From Cytophagales bacterium (GTDB lineage Bacteria > Bacteroidota > Bacteroidia > Cytophagales > 172606-1), in NCBI GenBank assembly GCA_030446715.1, contig JAUJMU010000008.1, positions 186,001 to 250,000 of the forward strand: 64,000 nt of DNA. The letters run 5' to 3'. Made by a program: the position numbers and the translations under genes. Below are positions 16,713 through 26,499 of this stretch, in pieces (the first letter of the stretch is position 1; the number at the start of each line of letters is the position of its first letter). Under the pieces are notes generated by a model. It made no database searches. It saw only the letters and a list, made by a program, of their open reading frames with translations, and had not been told where the DNA came from.

Positions 16713-19700
16713 TTAGAATCGAACGTTTAAATTCAGGCCGTAGCTGCGGGTGGTCGGGAGCACGTGGTACTCCATGCCCTGGTAATTATCCGATACCGAT
16801 ACCTGGGCCTCCGGGTCAAGGTTGTCAATGTATTTTTTAATCAGCCATACGTTGTTTACGCTGGCTGAAAGCGTCATGCCCTTTACCAAAGGTTTATTGA
16901 TTACCCGCGCTAAATCGTAGCCCACCGAAAGGGTACGCCACCGGATAAAGCTCGCGTCATAAATAAAGGGGGTGGCAATGGTCTTGCCCCGGAAGTTGTC
17001 GTAAAACTCGTCGGCGGGCACGGCGGTGGTATTGGGCGAACCGTCGGCATTGACCCCGTCAAATACAACGCCTCCCCCGCGGCCTACCAGCGACTGTTTA
17101 GATAACCCGTGGCGCAGGAAGTTAAAATTGGAATTGGAGAAAATGACGCCCCCGGCTTTGAAATCAACCTGGGTAAAAATCCGGAGGCCTTTGTAGGTGA
17201 AGGTGTTCAACCAGCCTCCGGTCCAACGCGGAATGGCGCTGCCAAAGTTGGTAAGTTCTCCTTGCAAAGGCTTTCCGCCGGAGGTCAGAATGCGTCCCTG
17301 CTCGTCGCGTTTATAGTCAAAGCCCCGTACGGAACCCAGCGGCTGGCCCACTTCGTGCGATACCAAGCCTAAATGCTGCCCGGCGGAGACGTCGAATACC
17401 TGTTGGCCGTTAGCCAGTTCCAGCACCTTACTGATATTGTACGAAGTATTAAAGACGGTTTCCCACCGGAAAGCGCCTTTCTCTACGGGTACCAGGGTAA
17501 GTAATGATTCTATCCCCTGATTCCGTAATTTGCCCACGTTTACCTTGGTCTGGCTGTAGCCGGAGGCATTGGAAATATCCACGTTCAGGATTTCGTCTAC
17601 GGTATTTTTGCGGTACACCGTAACATCCAGGCTGACCCGGTTATTAAGGATTCTCAACTCCAGGCCTGCTTCGGCTTCTTTTACTTTCAGTGGCCTCAGA
17701 TTCGCGTTCGGACTCACCGCGTTGGCAATGTTGCCGAGCGGTACGCCGTTGAATGGATTCGCGTTAATCGAGTAGTACAGATTGTCAGCGTAAGGCTCGG
17801 TGTCCCCGCCCACTTCGGCGTAAGCCGCCCGGAGTTTCCCGTACGTAAGCCAGGCAGGCACCGAAGAAAAAGCCTCGCTGAGTACCAGACTGGTGCTGAC
17901 CGACGGGTACAGGTAGCTATTCGACTGGGGGTTTAAAGTGGAGAACCAATCATTGCGGCCGGTGATGTTTAAAAACAGGAAGTCCTTGAACGAGAACTCG
18001 GTGGAGCCATACAGGGAATTGACCCGCTTCTGCCTGTAATTGTAAAAGGGCGCTTTCACCTGGCCGTTGCCGATGGTGTACAAATCCCGGACGTAAAATC
18101 CTTCGACGGCTGTACCCAGGTTTTCGTAGACCTGCTTCATCTGGTTTCCGCCGAAGGTTACGTCCAAACCGAAAGCCCCGAACGTATGGTTGCCGCCCAC
18201 CAGAAAATCCAGGTTTCGCTCCCGGAAGGCAGTGGCATCCTGGTAATACCGGCCGGAAAATCCGATGGCGGGGATCGGGTTGCCGTACGTGCCGGTGGGG
18301 ATGTACCGGTCAGATGGCCGGTTGTAGTAATCCTGCCCGATGCGGCCCTGCACGTACAGCCAGTCGGTGAACTGGTAGCGGACGGAGGCATTGCCGAAAA
18401 TGCGGTCGCGCCGGATATTCTCACTGTTTTCGTAAGCTACCCAGTACGGATTGTTGCGGTTAAAGGTAGAAATGGACAATTCGTTGCCATCCGCATCTTT
18501 CCGGTTTTTGAGCCATTCCACATCAATGCTGTTGGCCATGGTATAAATGGTCGTAGGAATACTGTGGCTTTGCGTGCTTATCTGCGGCGGATTGCGGTTG
18601 AATTCATTGGAATAATTGGCGTTCAGCTGCGCGGAAAGCTTCGGCGTAAATTTGTAGGCTAACCCAAAATTTACAATTTTCTTGTGAAAATCGGAGTTGG
18701 GCACGATGCCCCTGGCGTCGGTATTGGCAAGCGAAAAGTTAAAGTTTCCTTTCTCGTTTCCGCCCGATAAACCAATTGAGTTCGTCAGGCTGGTGCCAGT
18801 CCGGAAGAAGTCTTTAATGCGGTTCCGGTGCGGCGAGTAAGGCTGCAGAGAGCCGTCGAATTGAAAAGTGGGCTGGCCATCAAATTTTTCCCCGAAAGCC
18901 CAGGTGCCCGAAGCTTTGGCTTCCGCCGCCGTTGCCTGCCGCACCCCGTTGCGCCCCTGCCCGTATTCGTACTGAAAATCGGTATAATCAAGGGCTTCAT
19001 CGGCCTGGAAGTTCATGTTGTAAGAAACTCCGATACCGGTTGTTTTGGCACCGGATTTCGTGGTGATAATCACCGCGCCGTCTTTCGCCCGGAAGCCGTA
19101 CAGCGCCGCCGCGGCGGCTCCTTTCAGCACGGTCATGGATTCAATATCATCGGGGTTGATGCTTTGCAACCCGTCGCCGCCGTCGGAAGACCCGCCGGTG
19201 GGATTTTCCGTATTACGCGCACCAGTGGGGATGCTGGAATTATTAATCGGGATGCCATTCACGACGATGAGCGGGGAGTTGTCGCCGCCGAAAGAGGACT
19301 GGCCCCGGATGCGGAGTTTAGCCGACCCCCCCGGCCCGCTGGCCGGCGTAGATACGTTCAAGCCCGCTACTTTCCCCTGCAGGCTGCTTCCCACGTTGGG
19401 CGTGCGGTTGGTGGTGAGCTGCTCGGTATTTACCGTTGCCGTGGCGTAGCCCAGCTTTTTGGCTTCTTTTTTAATGCCCAGCGCCGTAACCACTACTTCA
19501 TCCAGGACTTTGTTGTCTTCCCGTAGCACCACGTTGATTGTAGCACGGTCATTTACGGCGACTTCCTGCGTCTCAAACCCAATGAAAGAAAAAACCAGCG
19601 TGCTGTTACCGGGCACATCCATCGAATACTTTCCCTGGGAATCGGTCGTGGTGCCGGTCGTGGTGCCTTTCACGATGATGTTGACGCCCGTTAAGGAACT

Positions 19701-19970
19701 TCCATTGCTATCCGTTACCTGGCCCGAAACAAGACCTTTAACGTCCCGGCGCAGTTCCCCAGGCGATTCTTTTGGGAGTTCCCGGCTGATTGCTACCCGG
19801 TTGATTGCCAAGCTTTTAGCGGGTACGGCCGGGAACAACGGAATGGAGGTTGCCAGTACACCCAGTAAAACCGTTCCCACCCGCACGGGTAGTTTTTTAA
19901 AAAGCAGACCATGCCTGCGCGGCCAGTCATTAAGATGCCGCCGTTCAACAGAATGTACCGACTGATTCAT
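16713..19970 (-). CDS. SusC-like TonB-dependent outer-membrane transporter (no STN domain)
   Basis: A 1085-residue SusC/RagA protein. After an N-terminal hydrophobic segment (about residues 30-50) comes a carboxypeptidase-regulatory-like domain (about 80-165, VSGQVTDSNGSSLTGVNIIVKG), then a TonB-box region NKVLDEVVVTALGIKKEAKKLGY, the plug (SLQGKVAGLNVSTPASGPGG, RIRGQSSFGGDNSPLIVVNG, NPDDIESMTVLKGAAAAALYG) and a 22-strand barrel ending in the C-terminal aromatic NVRF. It lacks the STN signalling domain present in the other two SusC proteins of the window, so it is probably not controlled by a FecIR pair. It imports an oligosaccharide with the downstream SusD. Confidence 0.95.
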   Translation of the reverse strand: MNQSVHSVERRHLNDWPRRHGLLFKKLPVRVGTVLLGVLATSIPLFPAVPAKSLAINRVAISRELPKESPGELRRDVKGLVSGQVTDSNGSSLTGVNIIVKGTTTGTTTDSQGKYSMDVPGNSTLVFSFIGFETQEVAVNDRATINVVLREDNKVLDEVVVTALGIKKEAKKLGYATATVNTEQLTTNRTPNVGSSLQGKVAGLNVSTPASGPGGSAKLRIRGQSSFGGDNSPLIVVNGIPINNSSIPTGARNTENPTGGSSDGGDGLQSINPDDIESMTVLKGAAAAALYGFRAKDGAVIITTKSGAKTTGIGVSYNMNFQADEALDYTDFQYEYGQGRNGVRQATAAEAKASGTWAFGEKFDGQPTFQFDGSLQPYSPHRNRIKDFFRTGTSLTNSIGLSGGNEKGNFNFSLANTDARGIVPNSDFHKKIVNFGLAYKFTPKLSAQLNANYSNEFNRNPPQISTQSHSIPTTIYTMANSIDVEWLKNRKDADGNELSISTFNRNNPYWVAYENSENIRRDRIFGNASVRYQFTDWLYVQGRIGQDYYNRPSDRYIPTGTYGNPIPAIGFSGRYYQDATAFRERNLDFLVGGNHTFGAFGLDVTFGGNQMKQVYENLGTAVEGFYVRDLYTIGNGQVKAPFYNYRQKRVNSLYGSTEFSFKDFLFLNITGRNDWFSTLNPQSNSYLYPSVSTSLVLSEAFSSVPAWLTYGKLRAAYAEVGGDTEPYADNLYYSINANPFNGVPLGNIANAVSPNANLRPLKVKEAEAGLELRILNNRVSLDVTVYRKNTVDEILNVDISNASGYSQTKVNVGKLRNQGIESLLTLVPVEKGAFRWETVFNTSYNISKVLELANGQQVFDVSAGQHLGLVSHEVGQPLGSVRGFDYKRDEQGRILTSGGKPLQGELTNFGSAIPRWTGGWLNTFTYKGLRIFTQVDFKAGGVIFSNSNFNFLRHGLSKQSLVGRGGGVVFDGVNADGSPNTTAVPADEFYDNFRGKTIATPFIYDASFIRWRTLSVGYDLARVINKPLVKGMTLSASVNNVWLIKKYIDNLDPEAQVSVSDNYQGMEYHVLPTTRSYGLNLNVRF

Positions 19971-20281
19971 AATTTTGGCTTGTTTTAAGGTACCGCAATC
20001 CCCGCCCCGGCGGGGTAAGATTTAAAAACTCCCGTTATTGCCCCGGCGGCCCCCGGAGCAACGCAGTTTCCCGAAAGTCTTTGGCTGGACGGCAAAAGAT
20101 TTTTCAGGCCATTGTTAACGGGGAACAACCCCGTACCTTTCCCCAAAAAAGAATCCGATCAGCATCAGCCGGTTGGTCGCCAGCCTCGGTTTCCGTGGTT
20201 TTAATCAGGCGTTGACTCAGTTCTAAAGACCATAACCGTTGCTTTTACCGGATCGTACCGGTAAACGGCGCCGTTGGCCGC
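19971..20281. promoter_or_regulatory. Leader region upstream of the STN-less susC
   Basis: This 311-bp gap between two minus-strand genes holds no open frame with coding character and should carry the promoter of the susC operon. A small hairpin ACGGGG-loop-CCCCGT lies at 20118-20134 and a GC hairpin at about 20000-20015, just upstream of the susC start. I could not find an exact TAnnTTTG/TTG Bacteroidota promoter pair; a weak AATCTTTTG match lies near 20095-20103 on the minus strand. Confidence 0.4.
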
Positions 20282-21241
20282 TCATGGATTGACTACGTGC
20301 ACCGGGCTCCCGGCCAGAAAAGCCGACAGGTTAGCTACCGTAATTGCCATCAACCGGGCTCTTGCTTCTTTGGTGGCCCAGGCAATGTGCGGCGTAATGA
20401 GGCAATTCTTCGCTTTAAACAGCGGATTATCGGGAGGAGGCGGTTCGGCAGAAAGCACATCAATGCCGGCGCCGGCAATCACTCCGTTGTTGAGGGCGTC
20501 GGCCAGGTCCTCATCTACCACGATGGGCCCGCGGGAAGTATTGAGCAGAAAAGCCGACCTTTTCATCTGCCCCAGGCTTTCCTGGTTGATCAGGCCCTGG
20601 GTTTCGGGCAGCAACGGACAATGAATGCTGACCACGTCCGATTGCGCCAGCAGGTCCGGCAGTTCGGCCCACTGGAAATTTTTGCGGTGCGCCTGGTCGG
20701 TACGGCGGCGGCTGTGGCCCAGGATATTCATTCCGAAAGCCGTTGCCACGTCGGCTACCTGTCCGCCGATGTGGCCGAACCCGATGATGCCCATGGTTTT
20801 GCCGGCCAGCTCTGCCAGTGGATACTCCCAAAAGCAAAAATCAGCCGATTGGGCCCACTTGCCGGCCATTACCGAGTCGCTGTGGCGCTGCACCCGCAGG
20901 CACAGTTCCAGCAGCAGGGCAAAGGTGAGCTGCACCACCGAGGCAGTCCCGTAACCCGGCACGTTCGACACCACCACGCCCCGGTTTTTCGCCGCTTCGG
21001 TATCCACGATGTTGTAACCGGTAGCCAGTACGCCGATGTACCGCAAGGCCGGCAGTTGGTTGATCACTTCGGCGCGGAGGGGTGTTTTGTTGGTAAAGAC
21101 GATTTCGGCGCCCCGGCAACGTTCCAGGATTTTATCTTTCGGCGTCCGGTCGTGTACCGTCAACGCGCCCAATTGCGCCAATCCGTCCCAGGTTAAATCA
21201 CCCGGGTTCAGGGTGTATCCATCCAGTACTACAATCTTCAT
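20282..21241 (-). CDS. D-2-hydroxyacid dehydrogenase
   Basis: A 319-residue cytoplasmic NAD(P)-dependent dehydrogenase of the glycerate/hydroxypyruvate/lactate type. The Rossmann motif is GIIGFGHIGGQVA (about residues 154-166). The catalytic triad is present: Arg in LNTSRGPIVVDE, Glu in GIDVLSAEPPPPDNPL and His in NCLITPHIAWAT. No signal peptide. It would reduce a 2-keto acid such as pyruvate, glyoxylate or hydroxypyruvate, or oxidise the hydroxy acid. It closes the operon that begins with SusCD, the PQQ dehydrogenase and the lactate/glycolate permease, so oxidation or formation of the imported hydroxy acid is likely. The family overall prefers D-acids, while the permease name says L-lactate, so glycolate/glycerate is a sensible alternative. 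Confidence 0.9.
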   Translation of the reverse strand: MKIVVLDGYTLNPGDLTWDGLAQLGALTVHDRTPKDKILERCRGAEIVFTNKTPLRAEVINQLPALRYIGVLATGYNIVDTEAAKNRGVVVSNVPGYGTASVVQLTFALLLELCLRVQRHSDSVMAGKWAQSADFCFWEYPLAELAGKTMGIIGFGHIGGQVADVATAFGMNILGHSRRRTDQAHRKNFQWAELPDLLAQSDVVSIHCPLLPETQGLINQESLGQMKRSAFLLNTSRGPIVVDEDLADALNNGVIAGAGIDVLSAEPPPPDNPLFKAKNCLITPHIAWATKEARARLMAITVANLSAFLAGSPVHVVNP

Positions 21242-21314
21242 GCGGGGCTGTTTTCAGGCAATCGTTGTGGGGAAAACTTTTTGCGGGCAGTATGCGGTAA
21301 TTACGGGTGGCTGG

Positions 21315-22226
21315 CTACACGCGGCTCCAGGCTTCGTTCAGGACGCGTTTGGCGTTGGCGATGACCACATCCGGGTCTTCGTCGCCGAAGGGCTTGACTT
21401 CGAAACTGACGATGGGCGGATTTTCCGGGTTCAGGAAACCAATTTCCAGCAGCACCCGCAGGTAATGCACCACTTCATCCACGTCATTCTCCCCGTTGGG
21501 GAAGCCAAAGCGGGGGTGTACGTCACCGTAGCCGGGCAGATCCGGGCTTTTCACCACGCAATTGCCCAGGTGCGCATGGATAATGTAATCTTTCACCGGC
21601 AACAGCGATTCTTCAATCGTTTCGTGGATCAGCGGAATGTGGCTCAGGTCCACCATCAGACCGAAGTTGGCGTACTCTTTTCTCACTTCCCGGGCGTAGC
21701 GCAGGGCCAGCCCGGCCGGTCCGATCAAGCTTTTTTTATCAACGTCGTAATCAAACACTTCCAGGGCAATCTTCATGTTCCCTTTGCTCCGGGCGTAGGC
21801 ACATATTTCTTTGGTGGACTGCACCAGGGCGGCGTAGGCGGCTTCTTTGGTAGCTTCCTGGTATTGTCCGCTCAGAAAAGAAAAACCGGCGGCGCCCATT
21901 TCGAAGGCCTCATCAATGCCTTCTTTCAGATTGGCCAAAGCCCGTTGCCTGGCTCCTTCATCCAGGTCATTTATGTTTAACCCGTTGGTCAGGAGCCGGG
22001 GCTGGGCGCCGTACACTACCGTCATGTGCGCTGTTTCCAGCATTTTTTTTACGCGCTGCCGGGTGGTCCGGTCCTTTATCGTGGTGATTTCAATGGCCGT
22101 AAAATATTCATCAGTGGCCAGCTTCCTGATGGTTTCCAGCACAGGTCCTTCTCCTTTGATCGTTTCCGGGAAAGCCATGAAATGCACCAGTCCCACTTTC
22201 ATGTATTTGTATAGCGGTTCGTTCAT
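21315..22226 (-). CDS. Sugar phosphate isomerase/epimerase-like TIM barrel
   Basis: A 303-residue xylose-isomerase-like TIM-barrel protein without signal peptide. The four metal ligands of the family are visible in order: Glu in IALEVFDYD, Asp in LMVDLSHIPL, His in YIIHAHLGN and Glu in VSFEVKPFGDE. Start MNEPLYKYMKVG; a second Met at about residue 9 is possible. The family covers epimerases, isomerases and dehydratases such as inosose dehydratase and hydroxypyruvate isomerase. It lies between the permease and the D-2-hydroxyacid dehydrogenase. Hydroxypyruvate/tartronate chemistry would fit the neighbour, but the substrate cannot be read from sequence. Confidence 0.87.
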   Translation of the reverse strand: MNEPLYKYMKVGLVHFMAFPETIKGEGPVLETIRKLATDEYFTAIEITTIKDRTTRQRVKKMLETAHMTVVYGAQPRLLTNGLNINDLDEGARQRALANLKEGIDEAFEMGAAGFSFLSGQYQEATKEAAYAALVQSTKEICAYARSKGNMKIALEVFDYDVDKKSLIGPAGLALRYAREVRKEYANFGLMVDLSHIPLIHETIEESLLPVKDYIIHAHLGNCVVKSPDLPGYGDVHPRFGFPNGENDVDEVVHYLRVLLEIGFLNPENPPIVSFEVKPFGDEDPDVVIANAKRVLNEAWSRV

Positions 22227-22352
22227 AAGTAGCGATTAGCCTTTTTATTAATGGTTTACATGAATAATAGTATAAACTGATTTCGTTCGGGCACTTATCA
22301 ATGACGTATAAATTTTTATCTGAAGTTTACCCGTCCGGAAAAAGCGCCTTCC

Positions 22353-24134
22353 CTACTCCGGCCGGCCGGCTACGTCGTAGGGCCGCGGCTTTCGCCTGGC
22401 TGCGAAGAGAACCGCCGCTGCAATCGCGGCCAGCAAGCCGGCCAGGAGCAGCAGGTAAGCGTAGCCTTGCCAAATAGCCGGAGCCGGACCGGCATTTTTA
22501 CTGTCCAGCATCCGGTAAGCCGGAATCATCCAGTGCAGCACGTAAGCCTGGGCCAGGGTCATCAGGCAGATGGCGAAGAGCATTATAAAACTGTGTTTGA
22601 CGGTAAACCGGAACAACTTCGATTCCTGGCCGATCAGTCCCACGGACGCGGTAGCAATGGCGATGGACTGCGGCGAAATCATTTTACCCACCACCCCACC
22701 GGAAGCATTGGCGGCCACGGTTACTAGTGGATCAACCCCGATGGCGGCCGCCGTGGCAAACTGAAGTTTGCCGAATAAGGCGTTGGAAGAGGTATCGGAG
22801 CCGGTGAGAAACACGCCCAGCCAACCCAGTACCGGGGCGAAGAACGGGAACAAAAAGCCGGTGCTGGCCAGAGCATTGGCCAGGGTAAGGGTGATCCCGG
22901 AATGATTGGCCACGTAAGCAAAGCCTAAAATAGCGGCAATGGTGATAATGGGAAATTTCAGCTGGTTGAGGGTAAAAAAGAATATTTTGATACCGTCCGT
23001 AAACCGCAACCCGATGAGGGGAATGGAAATAAAGGCCGAAATCAGGATGGCCGTACCGGAAGCTGATAAGTAATTGAATTTAAATGTCTGGGCTATTAAA
23101 GTGCCGCCGTCTTCGCTGCGGATTGCCTGGTGCAGTCCGGGAATGTTGAATTTAATCAGACCGGTATAGTCGAGGGCATCCTTTACCGGTTGCAGGCCCC
23201 AGGCAATAATCATGACGGTTAAAATGATAAACGGCGACCAGGCCCGGACCACCTGACTGCTGGAATACGCATGGGTGGGAGTGAACGTCGGCGCGGGTTC
23301 GTCGTGAAACCGCCAGATTTCCTTTGGTTTCCAGAACTTTAATAGAATCATCAGGCAGACAATCGAAGCCAGGCCGGCAATCACGTCCGGCAGCATGGGT
23401 CCCAGGTAGTTGGAAGAGAACCACTGAAAAAAGGCGAAGGCAATCCCGGAAACCAGAATAGCCGGTAATACTTCCAGGGTTTTTTTAAAGCCCGCCATCA
23501 GCACCACCAGGTAAAGGGGAATAAACACCGACAGGAAAGGCAGGGTGCGGCCTACCAGCTGGGAGATCGCCATTTCCGGTAAACCCGAAACCTGCGACGC
23601 CACAATGATGGGGATGCCCACGCCCCCGAACGCTACCGGCGCGGTATTGGCAATCAGGCAGATGCCGGCGGCATACAGGGGATTAAAACCTAAACCCGCC
23701 AGCATGGAGGCCGTGATCGCCACCGGGGTTCCCATGCCCGCCGTGCCTTCCAGAAAAGACCCGAAAGAAAAAGCAATCAACAAAGCCTGCAGCCGCCGGT
23801 CGGAAGTAATGGAAGCCATGAAGTTTTTGACAATCTCAAACTGACCGCTTCTGACGGTGATGTTATAGAGAAATACGGCCGTAATGATGATCCAGCAAAC
23901 CGGAAACAGGCCGTACAGGGCACCATGCGCGGTGGACAAAAGGGCCAGTCCTGCCGGCATCCGGTAAACCAGCACCGCAATAACGATTGCCAGCGCCACG
24001 GTGCCTAAACTCGCCTGGTACCCTTTCATCTTTTTGATGATCAGCGCCCAGAATATAAAGACAATCGGCGCTGCCGCTACCAAAGCCGATAGCGCGAGGT
24101 TGTTGAATGGGTCAGTAATTTGGGTCCAGTTCAT
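22353..24134 (-). CDS. L-lactate/glycolate permease (LctP family)
   Basis: A 593-residue inner-membrane protein with about 13-14 hydrophobic segments, the usual size for LctP/GlcA permeases. Family signatures include the GSFLEGTAGMGTPVAITASMLAGLGFNPLYAA segment and TGSDTSSNALFGKLQFATA, together with NASGGVVGKMISPQSIAIA. It takes up L-lactate, D-lactate or glycolate with protons. It sits 29 bp downstream of the PQQ dehydrogenase gene and upstream of the TIM-barrel gene. L-lactate is a product of non-phosphorylating fucose degradation, and the adjacent cluster has a fucosidase remnant; that link is an inference. Confidence 0.93.
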   Translation of the reverse strand: MNWTQITDPFNNLALSALVAAAPIVFIFWALIIKKMKGYQASLGTVALAIVIAVLVYRMPAGLALLSTAHGALYGLFPVCWIIITAVFLYNITVRSGQFEIVKNFMASITSDRRLQALLIAFSFGSFLEGTAGMGTPVAITASMLAGLGFNPLYAAGICLIANTAPVAFGGVGIPIIVASQVSGLPEMAISQLVGRTLPFLSVFIPLYLVVLMAGFKKTLEVLPAILVSGIAFAFFQWFSSNYLGPMLPDVIAGLASIVCLMILLKFWKPKEIWRFHDEPAPTFTPTHAYSSSQVVRAWSPFIILTVMIIAWGLQPVKDALDYTGLIKFNIPGLHQAIRSEDGGTLIAQTFKFNYLSASGTAILISAFISIPLIGLRFTDGIKIFFFTLNQLKFPIITIAAILGFAYVANHSGITLTLANALASTGFLFPFFAPVLGWLGVFLTGSDTSSNALFGKLQFATAAAIGVDPLVTVAANASGGVVGKMISPQSIAIATASVGLIGQESKLFRFTVKHSFIMLFAICLMTLAQAYVLHWMIPAYRMLDSKNAGPAPAIWQGYAYLLLLAGLLAAIAAAVLFAARRKPRPYDVAGRPE

Positions 24135-24163
24135 GGCTTATTTCCGTTTCTTTTGGGTTCCGG

Positions 24164-26413
24164 TTACCGCGATTGTTCCGGTTTAGAGGGGGCGGCCTTA
24201 TCTTTTGCGGACGCTTCCGGCAAAGCAAAGGCAACGTAATTGCCGCCCGGTTTATGGCCGTTTTTGGCGCCGCCGGCCGCAATCACAATATATTGTTTGC
24301 CATTGACCATATAGGTGCAGGGCGTGGCAAACCCGCCGGCCGGCAGTTGGTATTCCCAAACCACCCGGCCCGTTTTTTTATCGAAAGCCCGGATGCGTTC
24401 GTCTTTGGTACCGGCAATAAAGACCAGGCCGCCGGCCGTCACGATGGGGCCGCCGTAGTTCTCGGTACCGGTAATCGGGATGCCTTTTTTGGTTAACTCC
24501 GGAAATTCGCCCAGTGGCACGCGCCACACGTATTCCCCGGTGTTCAGGTCAATGGCATTGAGCGTGCCCCAGGGCGGTTTGATGGCCGGGTAGCCTTGCG
24601 GGTCTTTGAATTTTTTCATCCCGTTATTGCTGTAAGGCGGAACGTACGGAAAATCGTCTTCGCTAGCCGCCGGCGGACCGGATAAGCTATGGTCGTCTTC
24701 GTGCTTAACCAGTCTGGTTTCTTTTTCTTTGTTCACCAGAAAGGCGACAATAGCAGTGCGTTCTTTTTCCGGCAGGTGCCGGAACGAAGGCATCCGGCCC
24801 CGGCCCGTCTCTAAAACCGACAAAATTTCCTTAAAAGGCAGCTTCTTGTCAATATTCAGGAGACTTGGATACTCCTGCCCGCTGCCCTTTCTATCCAAAC
24901 CGTGGCACGGCGAACAGTTGGTCAGGTAGAGGGAATTACCCAGCGACGCGCTTTCCCTGGTCAGGCTGGCAATATCCGTCATTTTTAAGTCCCAGGGCAT
25001 CTCATTGGCGTTCTGGTAGAGAATTCCTTCCGGGTCGGCGGCATTGCCCCCCCATTCGGCGCCCCCGCTGATCCCGAAAAGCAGGGTGCCCTCAATGGAG
25101 GGCGGGATGTATTTGTGCCCCCGGCGGGTTTCCAGGAAGCGTTTCTCCGCAAAAGCACGCGCCTCCGGCGTCAGATCGGGTAAATCGGCCTCGGTATACA
25201 CCTGGCGGGCAAACGGCAGCGGCTTGAGGGGAAACTTCTGGGTGGGCCAGGGATGTTCGCCGGGTACGCCATCCGTGGGGACGGGCCGCTCTTCGACGGG
25301 AAACAGGGACGCGCCGGTATCGCGGTCCAGTACGTAAACCAGGCCGTCTTTGGTAGTCTGGGCCACGGCATCCACCAGTTTGCCGTTATGTTTTACCCGC
25401 ACCAGATTGGGCGGACAAGGCAGGTCATTGTCCCAGAGGTCGTGGTGGATGGTCTGATAATACCACTGCATTTTGCCGGTTTCGGCATTCAGGGCCAGGA
25501 TGCAGTCCGAAAACAGGTTCATGCCCTGGCGGGCCCCGCCGTAAAAATCCACCGACGGTGAGCCGGTACCCAGATACACCACGCCCCGTTTCTCGTCGAG
25601 TACCATGCCGGCCCAACTGTTGGCACCGCCTATTTTTTTATACGCCTCCGGGGGCCAGGTGTCGTAACCGAATTCGCCGGGTTGCGGCACAGTATGGAAC
25701 GTCCAGGCGATCCGGCCGGTACGCACATCGTAGCCCCGCACGTGGCCGGGCAGGGCGTCGCCGTATTCCGACACGGTGGTACCCATCACCACGGTGTTTT
25801 TGTAAATAACCCCCGGCGTGGTAGAGGTAATCGCCAAATCCTTGATCTCGCGGTTGGGGATCGTCTCCAGGCCGTCGTGCAGATCTACTTTCCCGTTTTT
25901 GCCGAAGGAGTCAATCAATTTGCCGGTCTTCGCATCGAGGGCGTACAAGTGGGGGCCGGCCACGTAGAGGATGCGCTTGTCCCCGCCGTCGGCCCAGTAC
26001 ATGACGCCCCGGTTGGGCCGGTAACGGGCTTGTTTATCAGTAAACGGGTCGAATTTCCACAGCGGTTCCCCGGTGGCGGCTCTGAGGGCAAACGCTTTCA
26101 GGCCCGGGGTGGTCGCGTACAGAATGCCGTCTATCACGATGGGCTGACACTGGATTTCCATGGCCCGCGAAGGCTTCGGTTCGTTCCCGGCAAACTGCTC
26201 GGAAGCATCGTACATCCAGGCTACCTGTAAATTTTTCACATTACCGGTGTTTATCTGGGTTAAGGGCGAATACCGGTTGCCGGCATGATTGCCGCCGTAG
26301 GTGGGCCAGTCCCGGTTGAGTTCCGGCTTCTGGTCAGCGCTCCGCAAGGTACACCCCGTTACCACTATCCATCCGACCGCTAAACATTTCAGCTTATGAT
26401 TCATGCTATTCAT
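24164..26413 (-). CDS. PQQ-dependent dehydrogenase with inserted cytochrome c domain
   Basis: A 749-residue quinoprotein. The N-terminus ends in a lipobox (WIVVTGC), so it is probably a periplasmic lipoprotein. The eight-bladed propeller starts with DWPTYGGNHAGNRYSPLTQI and includes GTPGL-like and PWGTLNAIDLNTGEYVWRVPLG repeats typical of glucose/quinate-type dehydrogenases. A haem c site CSPCH lies at about residue 501, inside the propeller sequence, followed by an MPSFRHLPEKE segment whose Met is the likely sixth ligand. It would oxidise an aldose or polyol in the periplasm and pass electrons to the respiratory chain. It is 86 bp downstream of SusD. No PQQ synthesis genes are in the window, so the cofactor must come from elsewhere in the genome or from outside. 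Confidence 0.88.
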   Translation of the reverse strand: MNSMNHKLKCLAVGWIVVTGCTLRSADQKPELNRDWPTYGGNHAGNRYSPLTQINTGNVKNLQVAWMYDASEQFAGNEPKPSRAMEIQCQPIVIDGILYATTPGLKAFALRAATGEPLWKFDPFTDKQARYRPNRGVMYWADGGDKRILYVAGPHLYALDAKTGKLIDSFGKNGKVDLHDGLETIPNREIKDLAITSTTPGVIYKNTVVMGTTVSEYGDALPGHVRGYDVRTGRIAWTFHTVPQPGEFGYDTWPPEAYKKIGGANSWAGMVLDEKRGVVYLGTGSPSVDFYGGARQGMNLFSDCILALNAETGKMQWYYQTIHHDLWDNDLPCPPNLVRVKHNGKLVDAVAQTTKDGLVYVLDRDTGASLFPVEERPVPTDGVPGEHPWPTQKFPLKPLPFARQVYTEADLPDLTPEARAFAEKRFLETRRGHKYIPPSIEGTLLFGISGGAEWGGNAADPEGILYQNANEMPWDLKMTDIASLTRESASLGNSLYLTNCSPCHGLDRKGSGQEYPSLLNIDKKLPFKEILSVLETGRGRMPSFRHLPEKERTAIVAFLVNKEKETRLVKHEDDHSLSGPPAASEDDFPYVPPYSNNGMKKFKDPQGYPAIKPPWGTLNAIDLNTGEYVWRVPLGEFPELTKKGIPITGTENYGGPIVTAGGLVFIAGTKDERIRAFDKKTGRVVWEYQLPAGGFATPCTYMVNGKQYIVIAAGGAKNGHKPGGNYVAFALPEASAKDKAAPSKPEQSR

Positions 26414-26499
26414 TCGGTTGATTGCGCCAGTTCCACGGCTGAGGCCTGCGGATGGTTGGTAGTTTACTTTATGTGAGCGGCTTATTTTTTTGCCGCCCG

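Noticed and set aside
18828-19526. 232-codon plus-strand frame inside the susC gene
   Set aside because: Antisense to an intact SusC plug domain, without a start context or recognisable domain.
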